DNA of 64,000 bases, taken from Schizochytrium sp. TIO01. Lineage: Eukaryota > Sar > Bigyra > Thraustochytrida > Thraustochytriidae. The stretch is taken from positions 3,294,501 through 3,358,500 of the forward strand of contig SMSO01000034.1 of the NCBI GenBank assembly GCA_004764695.1, in the 5' to 3' direction. Below, one piece after another: positions 21,092-30,291 of this stretch; the first letter of the stretch is position 1; each line of letters starts with the position of its first letter. A program made the translations under genes and the position numbers. The notes beneath the pieces were generated by a model. The model made no database searches. It worked only from the letters and a program-made list of their open reading frames with translations, and was not told the DNA's origin.

Positions 21092-23794
21092 TCACGGCCT
21101 AGGTCCTACAACTGGCACATCGAGTTCAACCTGAAGGACTTGACGCACGTGGTGCCGGGTTAAAGCTGAGTTAGACTTGGTGCGCGTGAGGATTAAACGA
21201 TAAATAAAGGTAACTAACTTAGCTGCACAAGTAGCTCGTGCATGCTGATCAAGCTTGTTTTTGGCAAGCCGCAACACAATTGCCAAGTTATGCTTGGCAA
21301 TGTGTACTGGATTGATTGAGCGGTCAAAGAGTAGCGGCGCACAACGCAATGAAATTATCTGAGCAGCTTCACGAAGTTGGACTCCTACCGGAGTCGGATT
21401 AGCCATTACTTGTGGTTTCTTTGTGCTACGGAAATTGAGTCGGGATTCGTCTAAAGTTACAGTTAAATCACTCGAGTTGAAAAGATAGCCGCACCAAGGG
21501 ATCTTCACCTGATCAGGGGAGGATACTACGGTCTTTGACGCTTTTACACGCAAACCAAAGTCAGGAAACCCCCGTTCCATGGCCAGCTGGAAAGAACGAA
21601 GTCGATCTGGATTTGTGCTTATCACTAGAAAATCATCCAACATCCGGACACACAACGCTGAAGCAGGACCCTCCTGAGATTGTCCGGGATTCTTGTCGGA
21701 GTTTTCCTGAGAAAATAATATAGGATCGACATACAGCTTCTCAAACTGGTCAATACAGATGGAGCATAACAGCGAACTCAATATCGAGCCTTGTGGGATT
21801 CCACGGCCTTGGCAAAATGTCCTTGCGCCGAACTTTGTAAGGTGCGTTTTTATATGCTGAGAAACCTTGCGAGTAATCTCTGAACGGCCAACATGCCATC
21901 CTTCTGCGCGATCGATCAAAATACAGCTCGCTGTATTATTGCGAGCGCGATCAAATATAGTACGAAATATAGGTTCCGCATCTCCGGCATCTAAACCTTG
22001 GAGGTTCACCTCAACATGTTTGTGTGCAATGCTCCTAATACGCTTCGTGAGTTTATTATTCATGAATACTTGATTATAACCTGTTATTGTATAGTCTTCC
22101 TGTTTTAAAATGCCAGAAACAGCTTGGCACACCTTACTTTGGTCTAAGTTGTCAAAACACTTTTCTACATCCATCGTTAAGATGTGCATTTCTCTTGACC
22201 TGCCACCAAGGCCTTGGACAAAGTTTTTGTACACCAAATAAAACTCATTCAAGCCTAGAATTTGCGGCCTGGCTGGATTTAGGTCACGTTGAGGGTTGCG
22301 GAATTCAGCTTTCAATACATGCGAGACGAATGCAAGGCGAAAGTTACTCCCTTTGCAGTTCATAATTGGTCGTAAGCCACCGTTTGCTTTAGGTACAAAA
22401 CGTAGTTTACTTATCTGGTTTGCTGGAACACTAGCTGAAGTTGCTAAGAGCGGCTTTAAGATACCCGTGTTTTGCATGGACTTAATCTCTTTTTGACATA
22501 CGGCATCCCACAGAGTTTTGCGGAAATACAATAGCGTTGATCCAGTTCCTGTACCTTCTGTGCAATAGAAACAAACCTTTGTGAGAGGCACTATTAAACG
22601 CTCAAAAAGCCAGACTACGAGACACTCGGGCAGTCCAATGCGTTCAGCTTCTTGGCTTAAATTGAAGTTTGCGTTTCGAGACAGGTGGGCAAATGTATGA
22701 ACTGCTTCAAGAAGACGCCGACGGGTTCGGCGCTGGGATGTCAGAGGCGCTCGCCCAAGAAGTCGTAAGAGAACAGCTTTCAAAAACTCTGACACGGAGC
22801 GCGGCGGGATTTGAAGAGACATGATGTTTTCATTCTCTGTCTCAAGACTTTTGGACCATGCTGTTGCTGGGCAGTAACGACGCAGTAGTCCACCATATGG
22901 ACACCGACGGTGATTTTTCAGAAGAACGCCACACCAAACCCGATAATTTCTAATCTCATTGTAACCAAGATTTGATGGATGGTTGCCAAGAATAGTTTTT
23001 GCAAGGCGTCGTGCTGTCATATCTTTATCATTCAATTCGTGAAGTTTCGGCAATCCAACGTGACGATTAAAGTTAGCGGCGTATAACATTTCCCGTCGAT
23101 CCAGAACTTTATACTCACGGACGACTTTCCTACCTGGATCTTGATTTGTTTGTATCAACAATTCCTCTGTTTGTTGTGGTGTAGTTGAGTCTATGAGCGG
23201 CCCTGCTGACCATACTTGCGCGCTCAGCAAAGGTCCAGTCAGCTGGACTTTGGTTCGCTTGCCATGAAACATTGCAGTATCGAGCAATAAATGTTGCATG
23301 AAATGATCGCCTACAGCATCATGCAGAGTGCTCCACGCATGGTTTTTAAGGAACTTTAAAACAGCATTGTTGCCACCTCCATGCTTTAGAGCTACATGTT
23401 TGCCTGCAACGCGGCCGAGACGCTTGCCAAGAGCCAAGACGCTGCGTTTGTGATAATTTCCGCTTCCCGAACCCTGCTTTAGTGCAATCAGCACACATGC
23501 GTCTACAAAGTCAGCATGCAAGTTACCGGGAGAACCAAGAATCTCTGATGCAATTCCGTCAGAATTCTGCGCATCCGAAACGATTCTGTACGCACGTAAA
23601 GGAAGCACTCTTACAGAGTTGAGTTTTTGTGGCCAAGAGAACTCTTTCACACTGCTACAGTGACGTCTTACGTAGACTTCGAGGGCTACACTCTGCAAAG
23701 ATGCCAAGTTCTCGTTGCTAGAGAGGACACCGATCTCGCGATGTCCAGCTCGTATATGCTTGCGCAGCAAGTGATGGCACAGAGCGTCTGACAT
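21092..23794 (-). CDS. TERT: Telomerase reverse transcriptase, single exon
   Basis: Catalytic subunit of telomerase, which copies its RNA template onto chromosome ends. The start is set at the ATG at 23794 (900 residues), since the frame before it has only a TTG. Residues 1 to about 200 resemble a TEN domain (VLALGKRLG, then WSTLHDAVGDHFMQHLLL). An RNA-binding domain ends in motif T (FYCTEGTGTGSTLLYFRKTLW, about 409-429). Reverse-transcriptase motifs follow: 1/2 KLRFVPKANGGLRPIMN (about 463-479), A ILTMDVEKCFD with catalytic Asp542, B' GIPQGSILSSLLCSICIDQF, C RMLDDFLVIST with Asp720/Asp721, and E WCGYLF (767-772). A thumb extension of about 130 residues follows. Motif T and the R-x-DD-F form of motif C separate it from retrotransposon and group II intron enzymes. 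Length is shorter than human TERT (1132) but usual for protists. It is intronless, and all catalytic aspartates are intact. Confidence 0.95.
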   Translation of the reverse strand: MSDALCHHLLRKHIRAGHREIGVLSSNENLASLQSVALEVYVRRHCSSVKEFSWPQKLNSVRVLPLRAYRIVSDAQNSDGIASEILGSPGNLHADFVDACVLIALKQGSGSGNYHKRSVLALGKRLGRVAGKHVALKHGGGNNAVLKFLKNHAWSTLHDAVGDHFMQHLLLDTAMFHGKRTKVQLTGPLLSAQVWSAGPLIDSTTPQQTEELLIQTNQDPGRKVVREYKVLDRREMLYAANFNRHVGLPKLHELNDKDMTARRLAKTILGNHPSNLGYNEIRNYRVWCGVLLKNHRRCPYGGLLRRYCPATAWSKSLETENENIMSLQIPPRSVSEFLKAVLLRLLGRAPLTSQRRTRRRLLEAVHTFAHLSRNANFNLSQEAERIGLPECLVVWLFERLIVPLTKVCFYCTEGTGTGSTLLYFRKTLWDAVCQKEIKSMQNTGILKPLLATSASVPANQISKLRFVPKANGGLRPIMNCKGSNFRLAFVSHVLKAEFRNPQRDLNPARPQILGLNEFYLVYKNFVQGLGGRSREMHILTMDVEKCFDNLDQSKVCQAVSGILKQEDYTITGYNQVFMNNKLTKRIRSIAHKHVEVNLQGLDAGDAEPIFRTIFDRARNNTASCILIDRAEGWHVGRSEITRKVSQHIKTHLTKFGARTFCQGRGIPQGSILSSLLCSICIDQFEKLYVDPILFSQENSDKNPGQSQEGPASALCVRMLDDFLVISTNPDRLRSFQLAMERGFPDFGLRVKASKTVVSSPDQVKIPWCGYLFNSSDLTVTLDESRLNFRSTKKPQVMANPTPVGVQLREAAQIISLRCAPLLFDRSINPVHIAKHNLAIVLRLAKNKLDQHARATCAAKLVTFIYRLILTRTKSNSALTRHHVRQVLQVELDVPVVGPRP

Positions 23795-24213
23795 GTTTCG
23801 CAAGGTCAGGCTTATCTTGAATCCTGGCTCTAAGAGCGATTAACAATGTCAGCAGTGTGAAGAGACACTGGTGGTAAGACGTTTCGCCCAGGGTGCAAGG
23901 AGCTTATATTTGTTGATCAGCATGTGCGAGCCAATACGTGTTTGTTGAGTTTCAACCTGCTTGATTGGTATTTGTCATGACACCAGTATAAGTTTTATTT
24001 ATACTTATAATATCTATATTTATATATAGGTCTATATGCCTGTTTACTATCACTTTTTGAAAAGTAATTTAAAATTTGTTTTCTTAATTTTAAACTTAAA
24101 TGAAAAAAGCAATTGTGATGATGTTCACGTTGATAGAAAATTATAATATTGAAACATTTTTTATTCGACGCCTAAATTAAACCCATATATCGAAAATTGG
24201 GTCAAAGTTTACT
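23795..24213. promoter_or_regulatory. Intergenic region, ankyrin gene 3' end / TERT promoter
   Basis: About 420 bases between two minus-strand genes. 23990-24180 is very AT-rich, with TTTATATATAGG near 24018-24029. It should hold the TERT promoter and the 3' UTR of the ankyrin gene. No gene is seen. Confidence 0.45.
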
Positions 24214-27200
24214 CTAGGGAGCAGTGACGCACTTATCAAAATAGTTATTAAGGGCCTCGTGAAAGAAAACCTTATTTCTGGAATGGACTGCGTTGTCTTG
24301 ATATGTGTATCTTCTATACCAAATTTCATCACCAGTGTCACCAGCAGAGGATTCCACGCCATTTTTGTCCTTCTGGGCTGGCTCTACTTTGTACTCATCA
24401 AGCTTCTTGAGTGCAAACTCCTGCGCCTGCTCGAAATCAACAATGCCCCGAGGGCAATGCGAAGACATTACTTTCTCCAAATTAGACTGCAATGGGTGAT
24501 CTTGCGGGCTTGATAGGTACGTGGCATATCTCTCTGCGCTTCCCTGTCCATACCCGTAGTAAACTCCATATTGCCAGTTGGTCTTAGTCTCAAAAATGAC
24601 CTCCTTACTAGCAGATCCTTGCTTGAGAATGTACACGAGATTCACCTTCTTTTCGGCATACTGATCAAGGACAGTCATACCAGAACCGTCTTCTTCCCAG
24701 AGATCAGCAAATTTGAAGTATTTGAGAAGCAAGTTAATCTTGTCAGCATTCCCTTGCGAATTTACGTTTTCAGAGTTGATTGCGGTTTGTAGCATCTTCG
24801 TGTTGATCCAGCCATCAGAGACTACGGATTCGAACAGTTTCTCCAAAAGGTCAGGCGGTGCGACAGAGAACAAGAACTGGAAACATGATATGCCCTCCTT
24901 GTTGCGGTGTCTCATCGCACGGAGAAGCTCCTTTGAACCGCATACTTCTTGCACCGCCGCAATCGCTGCAGCAACTCTGCGTTTGTCAATCTTATTAGTA
25001 TAATAATTAACCTTGCGTTCCTGGCACATGGTATGCAATGCATTGCAGCCCGTTTGGGGGTCAGTTGCATGCGGGTTTGCACCAAGTTCTAGCAGGCGTC
25101 GAAATAACGCGCTGGAGCCTAGTTGAGCTGCGTAAATGATTGGAGTGATGTAAAGAACTTCTGACCCCCCAGGTCCAGGTACAAAATCAGGGTCATTGGG
25201 GGACTTGGACTTCTTAGACTTCTTGCGAGCATCTATAATTGCGCATGGCTCATTAAGTAGATCTGTTCGCATATCAAGCACGTTTTCTAGGAAAGCGACC
25301 TGGAGACCCTCCAGAGCACTATAAATCACGTTATACCCAAGAGGACCACATTGAACCGGTACGTGGAGACATGTGCGACCAATGATGGCAGCAAGAAGTT
25401 GAGCAGGTGTGTCAATGCGATCAGCTAGACTTGGTTCGGCAATTAAATGAAGTAGAGTGCCATCATACAATTTTTCGAGAGCCTTTTCCGCAAAATTGAG
25501 CACACGTTTGCTCGCAAAGGATGTCGTTGCTGTCAGGAAAGTCTCAAAGTCCTCGACAAGGTCTTCAAGGTTGGTCATAAGCCAGGCGAAGACTTTACGG
25601 CTTCCATAAAAGGCAGCTTTGTTGATCCACAAAGGCTCAAGAGCTTCAGAGTTGTACTTTGTAGTACTTTTAAACCGGTCTCCGCCCTTGGATGTCTCAA
25701 TAACCGTGGTCATACCTGTGTAATAGTCTTGTGCAGCCCTTGCTATCTTAAAGCATTCTCCTAGGTTCATAGCCCGAGAGTTTGAAGTCCAAGCTACTGA
25801 TCCGCCACCAGTGAGACGGGTCAAGGACCTGAGAGCTTCCACGTTGTCCAGTGCGATGGCAAAATCTGTGATATTATTCGACAAACACCACGCAAATACT
25901 TGCTTTCGAAGAGGGGTTTGCGCTGACGACTGGTCCACGATATCAAGATCTAGAGTGTAGTTCAATAGGAGCTCAAGCAGCTTGATATCGTTGCGGAGCA
26001 CAGCAATCTTGAGAGTATCAATAATGTACGAGCCCATATTCTTTGTGAATCCACCTTCTACTCTCACCTCTTCAACATGCGACATGAACAAACGAACATG
26101 ATCCGGCAATAAAGTAGAGACAAAGTCCTCTTTGAAGGAAAAAGTGCAACGTATGATATCAAATTTCGGCAAAAGAATTGCCATAGGTTTTCTTTCAAGT
26201 GCTTCAGCTGCTTCATCTCTCTTACGAATTGCATCCGCGCGATTTGTATCAAGATCTAGGTTGTCATCCAGCACAAGGTCTTCATCCCGTCCCTCGTCAT
26301 CATCGTCAGAATCACTTGATCCATCTTCAAGACGAGCAGCAAGCTTCATGTTGTCAATGCGCATTGCACGCACAGGCACCTTTCTTGCTCTTTTCACAGG
26401 ACCCTCGTCGCTGTCGCTGTCGCTGTCGCTGTCACTTTCATCTTCATCTTCATCATCGTCATTATCTGCATCTTCCCAGGCCTGCTTTTTACGCCGAACC
26501 CAGTCGCGATCAAGGATTTGGAGCATTTCAGACACTACTGGTGTAGGATCTTCCAAGATTGCACAGACATAACCCAGCAGTGAGTTCTTTCTCGCATCAC
26601 GGACTAGCAGCAACGGAAAAGGCAAATCCGTGCGTTGTAAGGCATCCATCAAAGTAGAGCGATCTTGCGAGAATACGGAAGCAAATGTTTGGAACAGAAA
26701 CTCCTGCATATTTTCAGGCGCGGCAGTGTTCTGTACCTGGCGGTAGCGATTTCTGTAATCGTCGCGATCGTAGAATTTCATCCAGTATGAGTATTGTTGT
26801 GCCGGGGCTTGGAGTTCGAAGCCTCTGAAAAGTTGATTCTCAATCTGAACGATATACTCCTCTTTTGTGATTGTCTTTTTGAGTTTCTTGTCCTCACCAT
26901 CTGGGGATTGTTCAGCTGCCATTCGGGCAGCACTTGCAGCAGCTTCTGCAGAAGCTCCATTACTTGTAAGTCCAGCAATTAGACGAGGCACGCTCGAGCG
27001 CTTGGAAGTACTGATATTACGCAGAAATCCGCGCATGGAACGACGAGCACTTAATCGTGCAGGCTTCATTGGAACAGCAGGGGGCTCCCATCCTCTCGTA
27101 ACAGCGATTGAAGCACTTAAAATATCGAGGCGTGCAATAAAGGCCTCCGTAATTTCAATAACGCGGTCAAGAGAGAGTTGCCTTTCGTAGGCATCGGAAG

Positions 27201-30200
27201 TTGGATTCAGGTTTCCCCATTCTGCAATCTGCAGACTTTGTGCCTCCTGCTGGACAAGGTAGCCTGCATAGGTATTCGAATCTGGATACTTCCTTGAAAC
27301 CGCTTGAAGAGCCTCGCAATATGTTGCCTTGTTAACATCTGTTCGTAGGCTTTCTTTCTCTTCGAGAATTTGTTTTCGCAGAAGCTTAAGGACATCGAGT
27401 ACTGTACCTTTCTGTCCTTCAGTTGGTTCCTTCTCGCCATAGTATCTGCTGTTGCCGCTCAAAACCTTCGTACAAAATGTAAGATTGCTCATGTCATATT
27501 CTTGCTCCCATAGTTTCTCACTTGCCCCTTGATCCATTATCCATTGAAACATCGCTGCAGCGTTATCGACGCGAGCGCGCAACTGCATCATGAACTCTGC
27601 AGACACAGACTCATCGTCATAGAGACTGCCAACAACGGCAAGATCATCGCAGGCATTCATGTATGCGTCTCTCGATGGAATCTCAAGCTCGTTGTCTCGA
27701 CTTTCAAACCTGTATCGATTGTGTTGAAATATTTCTGCCCTGTTGAAGGGATCGAGCATTTGCGCGGTGGCAAGAAGAAGATGCTCACAGGAACGCGCAA
27801 GACAGTTCATGACCTGATCAATCTTCAATGTATTGAAGGCATTTTTCCGAGAACTGTACCACCACGCGGAGGAGAGATTTCCACTCTGCGACGCAAGAAG
27901 ACGAGCATTTGTGACAATTTCTTCTGAAACACCCATGCTGGGGAACTTCGAGTAAAGAAACTTTGCGCAGTCAGTCGACCCGGAAGCCACAGCGGCAATC
28001 AAAGGTGTGTGGAAACTCAGGTCAAGTGTTTTAAGCAAGGTGTCCAACAGTTTCGGGTCCCGGGCCTCCAGACCTTTCACCACCGCCTGTAGTAGTTCAA
28101 TGTTGTTGATTCTGGCAAGAACATGGAGAACAGTAATGTAGTTGCGATCGAAACACATGCTGGAGAGGGTGGCACATCCATTATCAAGCAGAAGTTCTGT
28201 CAAAGCAACCAATTTTTCTCCCGGGGGAATCATCGTAATGAGCGGGACAGCCACTTGCTCACTCCAGTTCAATTGGAAATCCCTACGAAACTCTGGAAAG
28301 AGAACAGAGGTGTCTTGCAGTGTAATCAACGAATTGGGTGATGCCTTGTAGTCGTTAATGAGAACTCTGGCCGCATCAATATTACCCATAATCACTGCAA
28401 GTTCTAGAGGCATAAGCTTGGTGTTGAACGTCTTCACATTGATGGCATCTGACACTCCAATAATTCGTGGCGGAATGATTCCCTTGGCTTGCATTTCGTC
28501 TTTTGTAGCTTGTGGCAGGTCGTCATATTCCTCACGGGCTTTCATCATATATTTGATAGCAGAAAGCATAGCCTTCACCACGCTGACGCGATTATACTCG
28601 ACGGCCAAATGAAGAGCAGAACGGCCGTCTGGCAAGCGAAGAGTTGGGTCCACAAGATGGTGCTCGAGAAGAAATTCACAAGCTTCGTTTGAACCTGCCA
28701 TGATACCAACGTGTAGAGGGCTTCGCCCGACATAATCACGCTGATGCATATTCCACTCGTCGCTAATATCGTCAAAAATCTTCTTCAGCGTGTCTACGTC
28801 ATTTTCATTTACTGCACAGACCACATCACTAGTGTTTTGGTCGAAGTATGCACCTCGACTCCAATCAGTTTCCGTGATGGGGTTAAAACTGCCGATCTGT
28901 TGCTGGCCTGGGTCATCTTGCATCCAGGTCAGTGGCCCGCGAACGTAGCTGCGCAATTCCGAGGCTGGAACATCATCGGGTAGCTCTGGGTCATTGGGAG
29001 AACAATCTTGTAGAATCTCAGCTGCCGTTCCAAAGAAGCATGGGTGTAGATAGTACGAGCGCGATTTGCGGAAGAATTTGCTATTAAACGCAATATCTTT
29101 GTTCTTCATAAGTTTGAGAACTTTACGTGCAGTGTAGGACTCACCCCAAGGAAGAAAGACAGTGGCATAATTTGAACTCTCTCCTGCACCTCCAGATTTT
29201 TCAATACGCTCCAACTGACCAAAGTCACGATAGCGACGTCCCAAACGCATCACCTTCCCACTTTGAACCTGGTTACGGGTTTGGTACTCCAGACGGGCTT
29301 CAGCAGAACGCAGCCGGTCAAGTACAATGAGACGCTGCAAACCGATGAGTAGAGACCAAGGCTTATCGAAAATATTAGGATCCACCTGTTCCGGTTTGTA
29401 GTCTGGAATCAACACCTCAAAGCCACGAACACCATATTTTGCCAGACGCATCTCGTAAGAAGGACTCCGTCGACTCATGTCAATAGTATTAGCTCCAAGC
29501 ATCAACGCACTATGGCCACGAGGCGTGGTATATACCTGCTTGCCGTCATATAAAATTGTGCAACTGTCAACGTCGAAGCCAGCTAGAACCTCGTATGGGC
29601 TGCTGTAGATGCGAAGCACGACCTGAACATGGCGGTAAGGATACTGAGATACCATGGACACAGCATTGGCTGAGCGGAAGCAAATGACCTCAAATGGGCA
29701 TGCTGCGCACACTGCATCATATATATCCAGAAGCTTTTGGTTAGCTTGCTCTGGTGTGAGTGCATAAAGAAAGAGATCAATGTCACTTGCACCGTATGCG
29801 ACGTCATGAAAGTAAGAGCGCTTCTGCAAGAGAGAGTCTGTATACTGTTCGGGAACAGTTTGAACACATGCAGAGATAGCGCCACCAGCGGCGACAACAT
29901 TGTTCCAGTCAAGATACTGAAGAGCATTGCAGCAAAAGATTTGCATAAATTGCTGCTGGAAGTCCTTCAAGAGAGGAACCGTCGGAGGGCTAGCCCAGCG
30001 CTTTTTGCGCTCGTCGTCAGACCATTGAAAGAGCCGTGGAACTTCAAGTTCCTTGCTCTCAAAGATTTTACGCTTCTTCAGGAGGGTAGCACCGCCTTCA
30101 CTCTCATCTTGAAACAAAGGCAAAAGTCCTTTATACGGATCATCTAGTTCTGGTACTTCATGCGAGTCGCGCTTACGTGCGAACAGCACACGATCTTCAT

Positions 30201-30291
30201 TCTCAAGGCGTTGCGCCTCTTGAAGCAATTCAACTCGTTCTTCGTACGATTTCGCCTCAGCGTACTTTTCAAGATATGCTTCGCCGTCCAT
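24214..30291 (-). CDS. Giant ankyrin-repeat protein with nucleotidyltransferase-like N-terminal domain
   Basis: An intronless 2025-residue protein starting at ATG 30291. A block of about 110-350 contains GGAIS (136-140) followed by YGASDIDLFLY (166-176), the Asp-x-Asp pattern of nucleotidyltransferase folds. Then come HVQVVLRIYSSPYEVLAGFDVDSC and RRSPSYEMRLAKYGVRGFEV. I recall this combination from uncharacterised fungal and protist ankyrin proteins. Ankyrin repeats are visible around 510-590 (GRSPLHVGIMAGS, GRSALHLAVEYNR), near 755 (HTPLIAAVASG) and near 1710-1760 (YITPIIYAAQLGS, GCNALHTMCQERK). A very acidic Asp/Ser segment with adjacent basic KRARK lies near 1275-1370 and could be a nuclear-targeting or linker region. 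The C-terminal 150 residues (WQYGVYYGYGQGSAERYATYL) form a conserved-looking block I cannot name. Its function is unknown; a transferase activity is only inferred from the motif. Confidence 0.88.
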   Translation of the reverse strand: MDGEAYLEKYAEAKSYEERVELLQEAQRLENEDRVLFARKRDSHEVPELDDPYKGLLPLFQDESEGGATLLKKRKIFESKELEVPRLFQWSDDERKKRWASPPTVPLLKDFQQQFMQIFCCNALQYLDWNNVVAAGGAISACVQTVPEQYTDSLLQKRSYFHDVAYGASDIDLFLYALTPEQANQKLLDIYDAVCAACPFEVICFRSANAVSMVSQYPYRHVQVVLRIYSSPYEVLAGFDVDSCTILYDGKQVYTTPRGHSALMLGANTIDMSRRSPSYEMRLAKYGVRGFEVLIPDYKPEQVDPNIFDKPWSLLIGLQRLIVLDRLRSAEARLEYQTRNQVQSGKVMRLGRRYRDFGQLERIEKSGGAGESSNYATVFLPWGESYTARKVLKLMKNKDIAFNSKFFRKSRSYYLHPCFFGTAAEILQDCSPNDPELPDDVPASELRSYVRGPLTWMQDDPGQQQIGSFNPITETDWSRGAYFDQNTSDVVCAVNENDVDTLKKIFDDISDEWNMHQRDYVGRSPLHVGIMAGSNEACEFLLEHHLVDPTLRLPDGRSALHLAVEYNRVSVVKAMLSAIKYMMKAREEYDDLPQATKDEMQAKGIIPPRIIGVSDAINVKTFNTKLMPLELAVIMGNIDAARVLINDYKASPNSLITLQDTSVLFPEFRRDFQLNWSEQVAVPLITMIPPGEKLVALTELLLDNGCATLSSMCFDRNYITVLHVLARINNIELLQAVVKGLEARDPKLLDTLLKTLDLSFHTPLIAAVASGSTDCAKFLYSKFPSMGVSEEIVTNARLLASQSGNLSSAWWYSSRKNAFNTLKIDQVMNCLARSCEHLLLATAQMLDPFNRAEIFQHNRYRFESRDNELEIPSRDAYMNACDDLAVVGSLYDDESVSAEFMMQLRARVDNAAAMFQWIMDQGASEKLWEQEYDMSNLTFCTKVLSGNSRYYGEKEPTEGQKGTVLDVLKLLRKQILEEKESLRTDVNKATYCEALQAVSRKYPDSNTYAGYLVQQEAQSLQIAEWGNLNPTSDAYERQLSLDRVIEITEAFIARLDILSASIAVTRGWEPPAVPMKPARLSARRSMRGFLRNISTSKRSSVPRLIAGLTSNGASAEAAASAARMAAEQSPDGEDKKLKKTITKEEYIVQIENQLFRGFELQAPAQQYSYWMKFYDRDDYRNRYRQVQNTAAPENMQEFLFQTFASVFSQDRSTLMDALQRTDLPFPLLLVRDARKNSLLGYVCAILEDPTPVVSEMLQILDRDWVRRKKQAWEDADNDDDEDEDESDSDSDSDSDEGPVKRARKVPVRAMRIDNMKLAARLEDGSSDSDDDDEGRDEDLVLDDNLDLDTNRADAIRKRDEAAEALERKPMAILLPKFDIIRCTFSFKEDFVSTLLPDHVRLFMSHVEEVRVEGGFTKNMGSYIIDTLKIAVLRNDIKLLELLLNYTLDLDIVDQSSAQTPLRKQVFAWCLSNNITDFAIALDNVEALRSLTRLTGGGSVAWTSNSRAMNLGECFKIARAAQDYYTGMTTVIETSKGGDRFKSTTKYNSEALEPLWINKAAFYGSRKVFAWLMTNLEDLVEDFETFLTATTSFASKRVLNFAEKALEKLYDGTLLHLIAEPSLADRIDTPAQLLAAIIGRTCLHVPVQCGPLGYNVIYSALEGLQVAFLENVLDMRTDLLNEPCAIIDARKKSKKSKSPNDPDFVPGPGGSEVLYITPIIYAAQLGSSALFRRLLELGANPHATDPQTGCNALHTMCQERKVNYYTNKIDKRRVAAAIAAVQEVCGSKELLRAMRHRNKEGISCFQFLFSVAPPDLLEKLFESVVSDGWINTKMLQTAINSENVNSQGNADKINLLLKYFKFADLWEEDGSGMTVLDQYAEKKVNLVYILKQGSASKEVIFETKTNWQYGVYYGYGQGSAERYATYLSSPQDHPLQSNLEKVMSSHCPRGIVDFEQAQEFALKKLDEYKVEPAQKDKNGVESSAGDTGDEIWYRRYTYQDNAVHSRNKVFFHEALNNYFDKCVTAP

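Noticed and set aside
21092-23794. Retrotransposon or group II intron reverse transcriptase
   Set aside because: Motif T, TEN-like N-terminus, WCGYLF motif E and absence of endonuclease, maturase or integrase parts fit TERT.
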